A program made the position numbers and the translations under genes. From NCBI GenBank assembly GCA_030654395.1, contig JAURXM010000031.1, forward strand, positions 186,001 through 250,000: 64,000 bases of DNA, read 5' to 3'. The stretch's first letter is position 1. Each line of letters opens with the position of its first letter. Source of the stretch: Aquabacterium sp. GTDB taxonomy: Bacteria; Pseudomonadota; Gammaproteobacteria; Burkholderiales; Burkholderiaceae_C. Below the pieces are notes generated by a model. It was given only the letters and a program-made list of their open reading frames with translations. It ran no database searches and had not been told where the DNA came from. This document shows positions 1-9,610 of this stretch, one piece after another.

Positions 1-69
1 TTGGCCTCTGCTGGCCCTTGCAGGCCATGGGCTAAGCTCACTTTGTCAGTATTTCGGAGACAAGATCGC

Positions 70-2178
70 ATGCCCGCACCCAGCTCGCCCCCGCACCGTC
101 TTGGGGTGGTTATTGAGGCACCCCAGCACAGTGGCCTGTGGGGTGCGCTGGACTATTTGAGTGATCGCCCTTTGCCAGCGGGTACGCTCGTGCGCGTCCC
201 TTTAGGCAAGCGTGTGGTCACCGGCGTGGTGTGGACTGGAGCGGGTGAGCCAATGCTTGCCGCCAGCGTGGCCGCAAGCGATTTGAAGGCCGTGATCGAG
301 GTGCTCGATGGGCTGCCTCCCATGCCACTCGCGTGGCGCCAGCTTGTCAAGTTTGCGAGTGCTTACTATCAACGCAGCCTCGGAGAAATGGCCTTGATGG
401 TGCTGCCACCTGAGTTACGTCAGCTCGATGCGACCCAGTGGGCCAGACGCTTGAAACGCTTGGACAAGGCTTTGGCGCCAGGGCTGGATGCGGCGCCCCT
501 TGAGGTCGTTTTGCCTGATCTGACTGCGCAGCAAAGCGCCGCACTGGACGCCTTGGCAGTGCCTGGGGACAAGCCTTATCTGCTTTGGGGCAGCACGGGC
601 AGTGGCAAGACCGAGGTGTATCTCCGGCAAGCTCAGCGTGCACTGGGCCAAGGGCGCCAAGTCTTGATGATGGTGCCCGAGATCAACCTCACGCCGCAAC
701 TGGAGCAGCGTGTGGCCGAGCGGTTTGCAGGTCGGCGCATTGTGTCCTTGCACAGCGGCCTGACGCCTGCGCAACGCTTGCGCAATTGGTTGATGGCGCA
801 TTACGGTCATGCGGAGTTGGTGCTGGGGACGCGCTTGTCGGTGTTCACGCCCATGCCTCGGCTGGGCTTGATCGTGGTGGACGAAGAGCATGACCCCAGC
901 TACAAGCAGCAAGATGGCGCACGTTATTCAGCGCGTGACTTGGCCGTGTACCGCGCACGCTTAGAGGGCATTCCGGTGATTTTGGGTTCAGCCACGCCCA
1001 GCTTGGAGACGTGGCACAACGCCTTGCCTGAAGCCGAAGGCGGCGCAGGACGCTATACCTGTTTGGCCATGCCCGCGCGGGTGGGCGATGGCGACATGCC
1101 TAAGGTGCGCGTGGTGGATCTATCCCGATCCCCTAAGGGCAACGCAGGCCAAGAGCCACCGCCCTTGGCGCGTGAGCTGCTTGATGCGATTGCCAAACGG
1201 GTTGAGCGCGGTGAGCAAAGTTTGTTGCTGCTCAATCGCCGAGGCTACGCGCCCGTTTTGCATTGCAGCGACTGCGGCTGGAAGAGTGGCTGCCCTCATT
1301 GCAGCGCGTGGCGTGTGTTTCATCGCCAAGACCGCAGCTTGCGCTGTCACCATTGCGGGTTCAGTGAGCGGGTGCCACGTGCTTGCCCTGATTGCGGCAA
1401 CACCGACATCCAACCCGTGGGTCGCGGCACAGAGCGCTTAGAGGAGCAAATGGCGGCGGCCTTTCCTCAAGCACGCGTCGGGCGCATCGATGCCGATGTG
1501 GTCAAACACAAGGGCACTTTGGAGGCCAGGTTGGCCGATGTGCATGCAGGCGAGGTGGATGTGCTGGTTGGCACCCAGATGGTGGCCAAGGGGCATGACT
1601 TCCGCCGTATCACCTTGGTTGCAGCGGTGAACCCGGATGGCGCCTTGTTCGCCAGCGATTTCAGAGCGGCAGAGCGGCAGTTCGCTTTGCTGTTGCAAGC
1701 CGCGGGCCGGGCTGGGCGAGATGCCGATGTGGCTGGGCACAGTGAGATGTGGGTGCAAACCTACCACCCCATGCACCCGCTGTACCAGACCTTGCTGCGC
1801 TATGACTACGCTGACTTCGCCGCGCAGCAGCTCTCAGAGCGCAAGATGGCTGGCCTGCCGCCGTATGCCAGTTTGGCCATGCTCCGTGCCGAGGCCAAGA
1901 CCCAAGAGGGCGCACAGGCATTTTTGTCAGCGGCGGTCGAGGCGGTGCAACATCTGGCCGACGAGATGGGCCAGATCACGCTCTATCCAGCTGTGCCCAC
2001 GCCGGTACAACGTGTTGCCAATGTCGAGCGTGCGCAGCTGATGATCGAGTCACCGCAGCGCCAAGCCTTGCAGCGCTTTTTGACGCAGTCTCAAGCGATC
2101 TGGTTGGCGGTGGCAAAAGAAAACCGCCGCAGCGGTTTGATCCGCTGGGCGGTGGATGTCGATCCTTTGTCGATTTGA
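70..2178 (+). CDS. priA: Primosomal protein N' (replication restart helicase PriA)
   Basis: Walker A-like LLWGSTGSGKTEVYL, DEEHD box, paired-Cys zinc-binding region CSDCGWKSGCPHC...CHHCGF...CPDCG; ATG at 70 chosen within ORF 1..2178. Confidence 0.95.
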   Translation: MPAPSSPPHRLGVVIEAPQHSGLWGALDYLSDRPLPAGTLVRVPLGKRVVTGVVWTGAGEPMLAASVAASDLKAVIEVLDGLPPMPLAWRQLVKFASAYYQRSLGEMALMVLPPELRQLDATQWARRLKRLDKALAPGLDAAPLEVVLPDLTAQQSAALDALAVPGDKPYLLWGSTGSGKTEVYLRQAQRALGQGRQVLMMVPEINLTPQLEQRVAERFAGRRIVSLHSGLTPAQRLRNWLMAHYGHAELVLGTRLSVFTPMPRLGLIVVDEEHDPSYKQQDGARYSARDLAVYRARLEGIPVILGSATPSLETWHNALPEAEGGAGRYTCLAMPARVGDGDMPKVRVVDLSRSPKGNAGQEPPPLARELLDAIAKRVERGEQSLLLLNRRGYAPVLHCSDCGWKSGCPHCSAWRVFHRQDRSLRCHHCGFSERVPRACPDCGNTDIQPVGRGTERLEEQMAAAFPQARVGRIDADVVKHKGTLEARLADVHAGEVDVLVGTQMVAKGHDFRRITLVAAVNPDGALFASDFRAAERQFALLLQAAGRAGRDADVAGHSEMWVQTYHPMHPLYQTLLRYDYADFAAQQLSERKMAGLPPYASLAMLRAEAKTQEGAQAFLSAAVEAVQHLADEMGQITLYPAVPTPVQRVANVERAQLMIESPQRQALQRFLTQSQAIWLAVAKENRRSGLIRWAVDVDPLSI

Positions 2179-2183
2179 GCCGG

Positions 2184-3011
2184 TCAGCCCAGCATCGCTT
2201 CGAGCCCCTCTGCCAACTCTGACAGGGGCGGCATCTCGCTGAGTAAAACCTCAGGTGCGATGCCTAGCTTCTTGCAAACCTCGGTAGGCACGGTGGCGGC
2301 CATCTCTTCAGCCGTCAGCTTGTTGTGCTCAGCGCGCGCACGCCATACCGACAGGTGGATCACACCAGAGGCGATGTCGAAGGCTTCGTTGGCCAGTGGA
2401 TCAGGAAAGTGTTTGATCGCGTTGGCGAACTCGACCGGGAAGCGCCACTTGCTGGCGAGCTCGGCACCGACGGTGGCGAAACTGTAGCCAAAGGAGGTGG
2501 TCTCCATGTCGATGCGGCGGGGGTCCATTGGCGAGGCCAATTTATCGAGGTGCAACATCTGTTCGGGCATGCCCGAATGCATCACCAGCTGACCAATGCC
2601 GTGCATCAGGCCGACAGTGAAAGCCATGTCGCCATTGACGCCAGATTTTTTGGCCAACCAACCTGCGACTGCCGCAGTGTGCATGCTGTAGCGCCAAAAC
2701 GCTGACAAATCCATGCCAGGCATCGCCTTGTAGCCGCCTGTCAGTCCGGAGCTGATCACCAGCGTGCGAACCGTGACAAAGCCCAGCATGGAGATCGCGT
2801 CATTGACCGTCCCTACGCTGCGCGATACATGGTAATAAGCCGAGTTGGCCAACCTCAAAAGCCGCGCTGATAGCACAGGATCTGCGGCCAGTTTCTTGGC
2901 GATGTCGTCTATGGAGACGTCCTCGCTGTTGAAGCTGTCGATCAGCTCGTGAACGATCTTGGGAATGGCCGGGAGGGCTTGGGGTTGCTTGAAAAGTGCT
3001 TCGAGCTGCAT
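2184..3011 (-). CDS. HDOD domain-containing protein
   Basis: LPAIPKIVHELI...LAADPVLSARLLRLANSAYY...ISMLGFVTVRTLVISSG typical of HDOD. Confidence 0.85.
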   Translation of the reverse strand: MQLEALFKQPQALPAIPKIVHELIDSFNSEDVSIDDIAKKLAADPVLSARLLRLANSAYYHVSRSVGTVNDAISMLGFVTVRTLVISSGLTGGYKAMPGMDLSAFWRYSMHTAAVAGWLAKKSGVNGDMAFTVGLMHGIGQLVMHSGMPEQMLHLDKLASPMDPRRIDMETTSFGYSFATVGAELASKWRFPVEFANAIKHFPDPLANEAFDIASGVIHLSVWRARAEHNKLTAEEMAATVPTEVCKKLGIAPEVLLSEMPPLSELAEGLEAMLG

Positions 3012-3220
3012 GTGCCAGTCTCCATGTCGATGAAAGCCAAACGGTCTGCCCAGTGTGGCGTGCAGATCGGGCCGTGTTTGGGGGTAGTGAGTCGGATATC
3101 GGCCCTTTGAGGGACGACTTAAGCATCGCCGATGGTTTGTTTTTCAAGCTGTGGAAATGAGCCCCAAGCCACGCCCAGTTGCGGGCTTTTGTCACGACAA
3201 TGGGCCTAAAGGAGTCCTTC

Positions 3221-3835
3221 ATGCGCTTGTTACCCTTGATAACCCTGTTGACCCTGTTGACCTTGATGACATGGGGCCAGGCTCACGCCGGTGTTTTGCC
3301 CCAACGCAACCTGACCGTTGAATGGCGGGTCAGTGGCCACCGTGTGAGTACGGCCGTGGGGCCACGCTCTGTTGGTACGTTGGACACAGACGAGCAGCGG
3401 GACACGGTGCAGCAAGTCCAGGTGCTGAACGGTGGACGCGCCAAGCTGTTTGTGGGCCACACACAGTCCTACACCGTCTGGCAGTGGGCATGGACGGGCG
3501 GTGCCGCGGGTGCAGCGCAAGCGGTGCCTCAAACCACCACGGTCGAGTTGGGTCAGGGCTTGACGATCAGGCCACGCTGGGCCGGGGGGCATGCGCCCGT
3601 GGTGGTCGAGCTGGAGGCGCAGTCCCGTCAACCTCAGATCACGCAATCGACTGAGCCAGATGGCCAGACTCGGCGCATGGAGGTGGGCAGCACCTTGTCC
3701 GTGCCGATAGGCCAATGGGCGGTGGTGGCGCGCAGTGGGGTGCGTGTACAGCGTCAGCAGGGCGCAGGGCTGTCCACGCGCGATCTGGATGACAATCAAC
3801 AAGAGCAGCTTGAGATCCGCATCTCAGCGCCTTGA
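3221..3835 (+). CDS. Secreted hypothetical protein
   Basis: ATG at 3221 after AAAGGAG; N-terminal signal peptide MRLLPLITLLTLLTLMTWGQAHAG. Confidence 0.6.
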   Translation: MRLLPLITLLTLLTLMTWGQAHAGVLPQRNLTVEWRVSGHRVSTAVGPRSVGTLDTDEQRDTVQQVQVLNGGRAKLFVGHTQSYTVWQWAWTGGAAGAAQAVPQTTTVELGQGLTIRPRWAGGHAPVVVELEAQSRQPQITQSTEPDGQTRRMEVGSTLSVPIGQWAVVARSGVRVQRQQGAGLSTRDLDDNQQEQLEIRISAP

Positions 3836-3870
3836 GCTGCTGTTTGCTAACGAAGACGGAGACAAAACAC

Positions 3871-4833
3871 ATGGCTGATGCACAAGACAACACAGGCGCA
3901 CATCGTTTCTCTGCGCTGACCAAGATGCTGCTGGAGAACGTCAAGCGCGCTGGTTTCCCGCCGATCTACCAGTTGCCGATTGCGCAGGCGCGCGGCGCTT
4001 ATAAATCGGCTGTCGGCGCCATGGAGTTGCCCCACGTGCCTCTGGCCCGTACGGAGAACTTCGTGATCCCGGGCCCAGCTGGCGACCTGCCTGCACGCTT
4101 GTGGGCTGACAGCCATGAGCCGGGCTTGCCCGTGTTGCTGTATCTACATGGCGGTGGTTTTGTCATCGGTGACCTCGATACGTGCGAGTCCATGTGTCGT
4201 CAGGTGGCAGCCCAAAGTGGTGCGGCGGTTGTCGCGGTGGACTACCGGCTTGCGCCAGAGCACAAGTACCCTGCCGGTTTGGAGGACAGCTGGGCGGCCT
4301 TGAACTGGTTGGTGTCGCATGGCCACACGGTGGGCGTGGACGGGCGGCGTATCGCTGTGGGTGGGGACAGCGCAGGCGGCACCTTGTCGGCCAGCGTGGC
4401 CTTGATGGCGCGTGATGCGGGCATTCCGCTGGCGCTGCAAGCCCTGATCTACCCATCCGTGCAGACGAGATCGGCCACGGAATCGTTCAAGGCATTTTCA
4501 CGCGATACCTTGCTCAGCGCCGAGCTGATGACTTGGTTTGAGGCTCAGATCAAGGGCGGCACGGTGGCGCAGGCTTGGCACCGCGAGCCCTTGCATGCGC
4601 CGGATCACAGCGGTGTAGCGCCCGCTTGGATAGGCTTGGCGGAGTGCGATGCCTTGACCGACGAGGGCAAGCTGTATGCCCAAAAACTGCGCGATGCGGG
4701 CGTGCCTGTTGACCTGCGTGTCTGGCCCGGCGTGATCCATGACTTCATCAACATGGGTCGGTTCTTGCCCGAGGCGGCCCAACTGCACGGTGAACTGGCC
4801 GCTGCTGTAAAGCAGGCTTTCAAAGCGGCGTAG
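3871..4833 (+). CDS. Alpha/beta hydrolase, HSL-like esterase
   Basis: HGGGFVIGDLDTC oxyanion motif, GDSAGG nucleophile elbow, C-terminal D/H region. Confidence 0.9.
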   Translation: MADAQDNTGAHRFSALTKMLLENVKRAGFPPIYQLPIAQARGAYKSAVGAMELPHVPLARTENFVIPGPAGDLPARLWADSHEPGLPVLLYLHGGGFVIGDLDTCESMCRQVAAQSGAAVVAVDYRLAPEHKYPAGLEDSWAALNWLVSHGHTVGVDGRRIAVGGDSAGGTLSASVALMARDAGIPLALQALIYPSVQTRSATESFKAFSRDTLLSAELMTWFEAQIKGGTVAQAWHREPLHAPDHSGVAPAWIGLAECDALTDEGKLYAQKLRDAGVPVDLRVWPGVIHDFINMGRFLPEAAQLHGELAAAVKQAFKAA

Positions 4834-5461
4834 GCACCAATAACCGGGCCAGCTGGATCAGCATGGCCATGCGTTGCGTTTCACGCTCGGGGAAGCACTG
4901 CACGGTGCGGGTCAAGGCTTCGCCGTCAAACAGATGCAGGGCGGAGGTCACCAGCAACATGCGCATCTCCGGGCTGATGTGTGCCAGCGCAGACACTTGC
5001 GCTGCAGCGGCTTCAATCGCTGCGACGTAACGTGCGCTGAATGTCGTCATGGCTTGGTGCAGCGCCGCATCCGTGCGAGCGGCCACGATGAGTTCGTAGA
5101 ACACCGCGTTGATGGGGGATCGGCAGGCATCCCTGATGTGGTGCAGTGCGGCCACCAAGGGCTCAGGGTCGTGGGCGCTGCCTTGTAATGCGGCTTGTGC
5201 CAAGGTGACTTGGCGTTGGGCGACCTCATCGGCTGCGGCCATGAACACATCCAGCATCGTCTCAAAGTGGCGAAACACCCCCCCATGCGAGACACCGGCG
5301 CGTGTGCAAACCTCTTTGACCGAGGTGCGGGCGTAGCCCACCTCTAGCAACGACGCGATGGTGGCATCGACTATTTTGCTGATCGTGCCATCGCTGCGCT
5401 CCTTTTGGCTGCGACGCGCGGTGGGCTGCGCCGTCTCTGCTGTGGGGCAATCTGCGTTCAT
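4820..5461 (-). CDS. TetR/AcrR family transcriptional regulator
   Basis: N-terminal HTH ...GYARTSVKEVCTRAGVSHGGVFRHF. Confidence 0.85.
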   Translation of the reverse strand: MNADCPTAETAQPTARRSQKERSDGTISKIVDATIASLLEVGYARTSVKEVCTRAGVSHGGVFRHFETMLDVFMAAADEVAQRQVTLAQAALQGSAHDPEPLVAALHHIRDACRSPINAVFYELIVAARTDAALHQAMTTFSARYVAAIEAAAAQVSALAHISPEMRMLLVTSALHLFDGEALTRTVQCFPERETQRMAMLIQLARLLVPTPL

Positions 5462-7260
5462 GCTGCCTGACTGAGTGGGGTTGCGGATAGGTCGACCGTG
5501 CCGCGAGGCTCGCCAGCACGCAGGAAGCGACCCGTGCGATGGGTTTGGCCAAAGCCGGGTGCAAATGCCCCATCGCGCCAGACGACCTGGCCGGCGACCA
5601 CGGTGGCCGATACCGCACTGTCACTGCGGTTGACCAGCCTGCGCAGGCCGCCAAAGGCGGGCATCTCTGCCTCATGGTACAGGTCAACAGAGGCGTCCAA
5701 GCCTTCGGGGCGGATGATGGTGATGTCGGCGCGGTCGCCTTCGCGCAAGGTACCCGCATCGACGCCAAAGTAGGTAGCCAGCTCCGATGTCAGGCGGTAC
5801 ACGGCTTGTTCTGTGGACATGAGCGGGCGGCCAGCGAGCTGGGCGTCACGCACACGTTTGAGAAAACGCACTGGCACGTTGTAGAACGCCATGTTGCGCA
5901 GGTGTGCGCCGGAGTCCGCAAAGCCTATTTGCAGCGAGGGATGGGTTGCCATAAAGTCCAGCACCGCTGGTCTGTGGTTGGCCACAATCATGCGCCAGCG
6001 CACCTTTTGGCCGTGCTGTACGACCAAATCGAGGAAGGCATCGCCCGGGTGCACGCCACGCTCGTCGGCGACCTGACCGAATGACTTGCCCACCACGGTG
6101 GTATCTGGGCAAGACACAATCTCGGTGTCGTGCATATTGCGCGTCCACAAACGGATATCAAAGCCCTTGTCCAACTGTTTGCGGAACTGGCGTCGGTAGG
6201 CTTCGTTTTGCATCAGCTTGTTGCGGTCGACCTCATCCTTGAGGTGCAGCGCCGCTTGACCGGCGCCGAACTCTTCGAAGATCACGAAGTCGATGCCATC
6301 GGCATAAACTTGGAAGGGCACGGGCAGGTGTTGCCAGACAAACGCGGCTTTCAAAAAGCGGTTGAGCAGCTTGGCGGCACCCAGTTGGATATTCACCATC
6401 ACGGGTGCGTAGGCCTTGGTGTCGGCCGCTACAAGCAGCGACGTCTTCAGCGCCTTGCGTATCCCCAAGCTTGCGCTCTCCAACATGAACAAGATGATGT
6501 TGAAGGGGTTGGTCGTATCGGGTGAGCTTTGCAAGACGCGGTTGCGGCGGCGCAGCACGCGGTTCAGATGGCGGTGTTCGCGCCACGTGGCATAGGTCGA
6601 TGGCATTGATTTGGAGCGAAAGCGCTCGCCATCGAGCTTGTCCCATGGGGTGGTCATGGATGACAGGCCGAGAAAGCCGGCATCCAAGGCATCTTCCAGC
6701 AGGGTGGCCATCTGCGCCAGCTCTTTGTCATCTGGTTTGATGCGGCCATCTACAGCGCGCCCCAAGGTCATGACATGGGTGCGCAGGTCTGAGTGGCCTA
6801 AGAAGCAAGCGACGTTGGGCCCCAGCGGCAGTGACTCTAGGTGGCGCACGTAGGCCGCAGCGGTGTCCCACGTTTTGATGTCACTCAGGGCGGTGAGCAT
6901 GATCTCGCGCGGCAAGGCCTCGACGCGGCTGAACAGGTCGGCGCAATCGAGCGCATCGGCGTGTACGGTGGACAGTGAGCAACCGCCCAGGAACACACTG
7001 GTGACCCCATGCCGAATGGATTCGCCCAAGCCGGGCGCGACCAATATCTCCGCGTCGTAGTGGGTGTGCACATCGACAAAACCGGGCATCACCCACTGGC
7101 CCTGTGCATCAATCACTTCGGTACTTACACCATGGGCCAACGGTGTGCTGGACACGGTGGCTACCTTGCCGCCACGGATGCCCAAGTGCTTGACGCTGGG
7201 CTTGGCCCCCGTGCCGTCAAACCAAAGGCCGTTTTCAATGATCAGGTCGTAGGTTGCCAT
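5458..7260 (-). CDS. Amidohydrolase family protein (N-acyl-D-amino-acid deacylase-like)
   Basis: MPGFVDVHTHYDAEI metal motif; D-aminoacylase-like C-terminus; 4-nt overlap with the TetR gene. Confidence 0.85.
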   Translation of the reverse strand: MATYDLIIENGLWFDGTGAKPSVKHLGIRGGKVATVSSTPLAHGVSTEVIDAQGQWVMPGFVDVHTHYDAEILVAPGLGESIRHGVTSVFLGGCSLSTVHADALDCADLFSRVEALPREIMLTALSDIKTWDTAAAYVRHLESLPLGPNVACFLGHSDLRTHVMTLGRAVDGRIKPDDKELAQMATLLEDALDAGFLGLSSMTTPWDKLDGERFRSKSMPSTYATWREHRHLNRVLRRRNRVLQSSPDTTNPFNIILFMLESASLGIRKALKTSLLVAADTKAYAPVMVNIQLGAAKLLNRFLKAAFVWQHLPVPFQVYADGIDFVIFEEFGAGQAALHLKDEVDRNKLMQNEAYRRQFRKQLDKGFDIRLWTRNMHDTEIVSCPDTTVVGKSFGQVADERGVHPGDAFLDLVVQHGQKVRWRMIVANHRPAVLDFMATHPSLQIGFADSGAHLRNMAFYNVPVRFLKRVRDAQLAGRPLMSTEQAVYRLTSELATYFGVDAGTLREGDRADITIIRPEGLDASVDLYHEAEMPAFGGLRRLVNRSDSAVSATVVAGQVVWRDGAFAPGFGQTHRTGRFLRAGEPRGTVDLSATPLSQAA

Positions 7261-7376
7261 CTGTGTCTCCTTGCAGCAAGTGATGACTGCATCTTATAGA
7301 AAGAGACCAGTTGCAATCTAAGTTTTAACCCTAGGGTTTGTTTGGTGCGCCGGGCGTGGGCTACTCGTTCTGATCC

Positions 7377-8453
7377 TCAGCTTGACGTTTTCAGGGCGTA
7401 GTCGGCCGGCTTGCCTTTGAGGCCCTTGTTGACCAGGTAGGTGAAGTAGCGGGTGCCCGCCCGGACTTCCATGTTGCGCCAGCCCGGGATGCGGTAGCGC
7501 AGGGCAGTGGCCTTGTGCAGGCCCGCCACCATGCTGAGCACCAGTGCCCACACTGGGTGGTGTTTGATGGCCAATTTATCGGCCAATACGCTGCCCAGCA
7601 GTCGTCTGGAGACGGCTTCCAATGCACCTTGTGGCAGGAAGAACGGCGATTGCCAAGCCAGCCCCTGGTGCACGGCAGCCACCAGGGTGCGGCTGTTGTC
7701 ATCGGGTGTCATCACCGTGCGCTGGAAGAGTCCGTACAGGGCGGCCTCATCTTCTAGATTGTCAGGCAGCAGCGAGATGTTCACACCTTGCAGGTAGTTG
7801 CCATAGCGCCAGAGAAGCTGGTAGCTGCGGGCTTCGTCTTCGGGAATAGTCACGCCCAGGCTGCGCATGCTGTTGATCAGCAGTGAGCTGAAACCCAGAG
7901 ACGTGAGCCCCATCTGTTGCTGGTTGATGGGGCTGCCCAGTTCATCATGGGGCCATTGGGCGCGTGTCATCACGTGGTAGCGGACCATCGCGTGCAACAG
8001 GCGCACGCGGATGATGGTTTGGTGGCCAGGTGCACCCACTTCGAGCGCGCTAGGCTGCATCACCGCGTGGACCATGGTGGACGTCTCGAACAAGCGCCTG
8101 ACCACATCCTGACGCAGCCGGCCCGTGTGCAGCAGCACCTTGGCCGATCCTGGCGGGGTGTAGGTGACCAGCAAGCTGCCCAACACGAAAGACGCGATCG
8201 CCAGCGGTGAGCAGCGCAGGAACAGCTCCTGGCCTTGCCGCATGGCTTTGGTGTCGGCCCACGAAGGCACACGGCTGATCTGGTCCATGAAGGTTTGGTA
8301 GATGCCGCCTTCTTGTTTGGCCAGTTGCTCAACTTGGCTGAGCAGGTCGCCGCCTCGTCGCCCGCCTTGCATCAGCGCAGAAATCACGGCGTCGGCGAGC
8401 GGGTCACCTTGTTGGGAGAATTGCTGGTAGGCCTCGGATGTGGGAAGCGGCAC
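7377..8453 (-). CDS. DUF2236 / MpaB-type oxygenase family protein
   Basis: LGSLLVTYTPPGSAKVLLHTGRL...HQTIIRVRLLHAMVRYHV resembles the MpaB/DUF2236 family. Confidence 0.75.
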   Translation of the reverse strand: MPLPTSEAYQQFSQQGDPLADAVISALMQGGRRGGDLLSQVEQLAKQEGGIYQTFMDQISRVPSWADTKAMRQGQELFLRCSPLAIASFVLGSLLVTYTPPGSAKVLLHTGRLRQDVVRRLFETSTMVHAVMQPSALEVGAPGHQTIIRVRLLHAMVRYHVMTRAQWPHDELGSPINQQQMGLTSLGFSSLLINSMRSLGVTIPEDEARSYQLLWRYGNYLQGVNISLLPDNLEDEAALYGLFQRTVMTPDDNSRTLVAAVHQGLAWQSPFFLPQGALEAVSRRLLGSVLADKLAIKHHPVWALVLSMVAGLHKATALRYRIPGWRNMEVRAGTRYFTYLVNKGLKGKPADYALKTSS

Positions 8454-8515
8454 GATGTCACCTTGCTTGTTGGTCTATGTGGACTTGAGCGTAAAGTCGC
8501 TGCTGGTGTGGCGTC

Positions 8516-9610
8516 TTGACGTGGCTGACAAGCGCTTTTGACATCACCTTCCTTTTTTTGGCCTTGGGATGTAACTTGTTGACTGCGGCTGGTTTTTATC
8601 TGCGATACCTGCTTGACGCGATCTCCAGCCTTGGCATGGACTTGGCAGGCATGGCGTCGACCAGAGGCGTTGTGTTGTCCGAACTGACTGATCCAGCCAA
8701 CCGGGTGGCGTTGGATGTGATCGACGATGTGCTGCAGGAAGCAGTACGGATGCAAAAGGAGATCGAGGGCATGCCGTTGGGGCTCCAGTTCGGTGGCGCG
8801 GTGACACCAGCGGCGCTGGACGTATTGGCCTATGCCAGCATGAGCAGCGGCACTTTGGGTGATGCGATCAGCTTGCTGTGCCAGTTCGAGCCCTATCGGC
8901 TTGGCTTTGCGCAATGCGCGTTGAGCGAGGAAGGGGACAAAGCGGTAGTGACCTTGCACACGCAAGGCACTTGGGCGACGTTGCCCTTGCAGGTGGAGGC
9001 TGCCTTGGCTGGTTGGATCGAGTTTGGTCGCTGGATCACGGGCAACGTGTCCCACCCTCTGTGCATTGAGTTTGCGCATGCGGCTGCGGCGCCACAAGCC
9101 CGTTATGAGGCCTTTTTCCATTGCCCCGTGCTGTTTGATCGAGGGCGCAATGCAGTGCACATCGACCGCACCTTGTTGGGCCATCGCTTGGCTGCGTCCA
9201 ACCCTGATGTGTGCCGCCTCATGCGCGAAGAGATGCAGCGCCGTATTGAGCGTTATGCCCGGGGCGAGCAGTTCACCGTACGGTTGGAGCAGGCCATTGA
9301 GGCCAGCCTGTCACACGGTACACCGACGCTGGAAAGCGTGGCGCAGGCCATGTCCTTGTCGCCCAGGCAGTTCCGTGCCCAAGCCAGCGTAGCCGGCACC
9401 ACCTTGACGGCCGAGGTCGACGCCGTGCGTCAACGCCTGGCCCGCCAGTACCTGACCGGAGGCGTGCCACTGGCCGACATCAGCCAGCGCCTGGGCTATT
9501 CCGAGCAGAGTGCCTTTAACCGGGCCTGCGTGCGCTGGTTCGGCATCAGCCCGGGCAAGTGGCGGGCTGATGCAGGGCCGATTACCCCGATTACCCCGAT
9601 CACCTCCTAG
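8516..9610 (+). CDS. AraC family transcriptional regulator
   Basis: C-terminal AraC HTH: SLSPRQFRAQ...YLTGGVPLADISQRLGYSEQSAFNRACVRWFGISPGKWR; TTG start in ORF track. Confidence 0.85.
   Translation: MTWLTSAFDITFLFLALGCNLLTAAGFYLRYLLDAISSLGMDLAGMASTRGVVLSELTDPANRVALDVIDDVLQEAVRMQKEIEGMPLGLQFGGAVTPAALDVLAYASMSSGTLGDAISLLCQFEPYRLGFAQCALSEEGDKAVVTLHTQGTWATLPLQVEAALAGWIEFGRWITGNVSHPLCIEFAHAAAAPQARYEAFFHCPVLFDRGRNAVHIDRTLLGHRLAASNPDVCRLMREEMQRRIERYARGEQFTVRLEQAIEASLSHGTPTLESVAQAMSLSPRQFRAQASVAGTTLTAEVDAVRQRLARQYLTGGVPLADISQRLGYSEQSAFNRACVRWFGISPGKWRADAGPITPITPITS

Noticed and set aside
5278-5284. C7 tract in the TetR HTH coding region as a contingency tract
   Set aside because: Only 7 nt and encodes the normal SHGGVFRHF recognition-helix sequence
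8384-9184. 266-aa minus-strand ORF antisense to the AraC regulator
   Set aside because: No family features; overlaps an AraC protein with a canonical HTH
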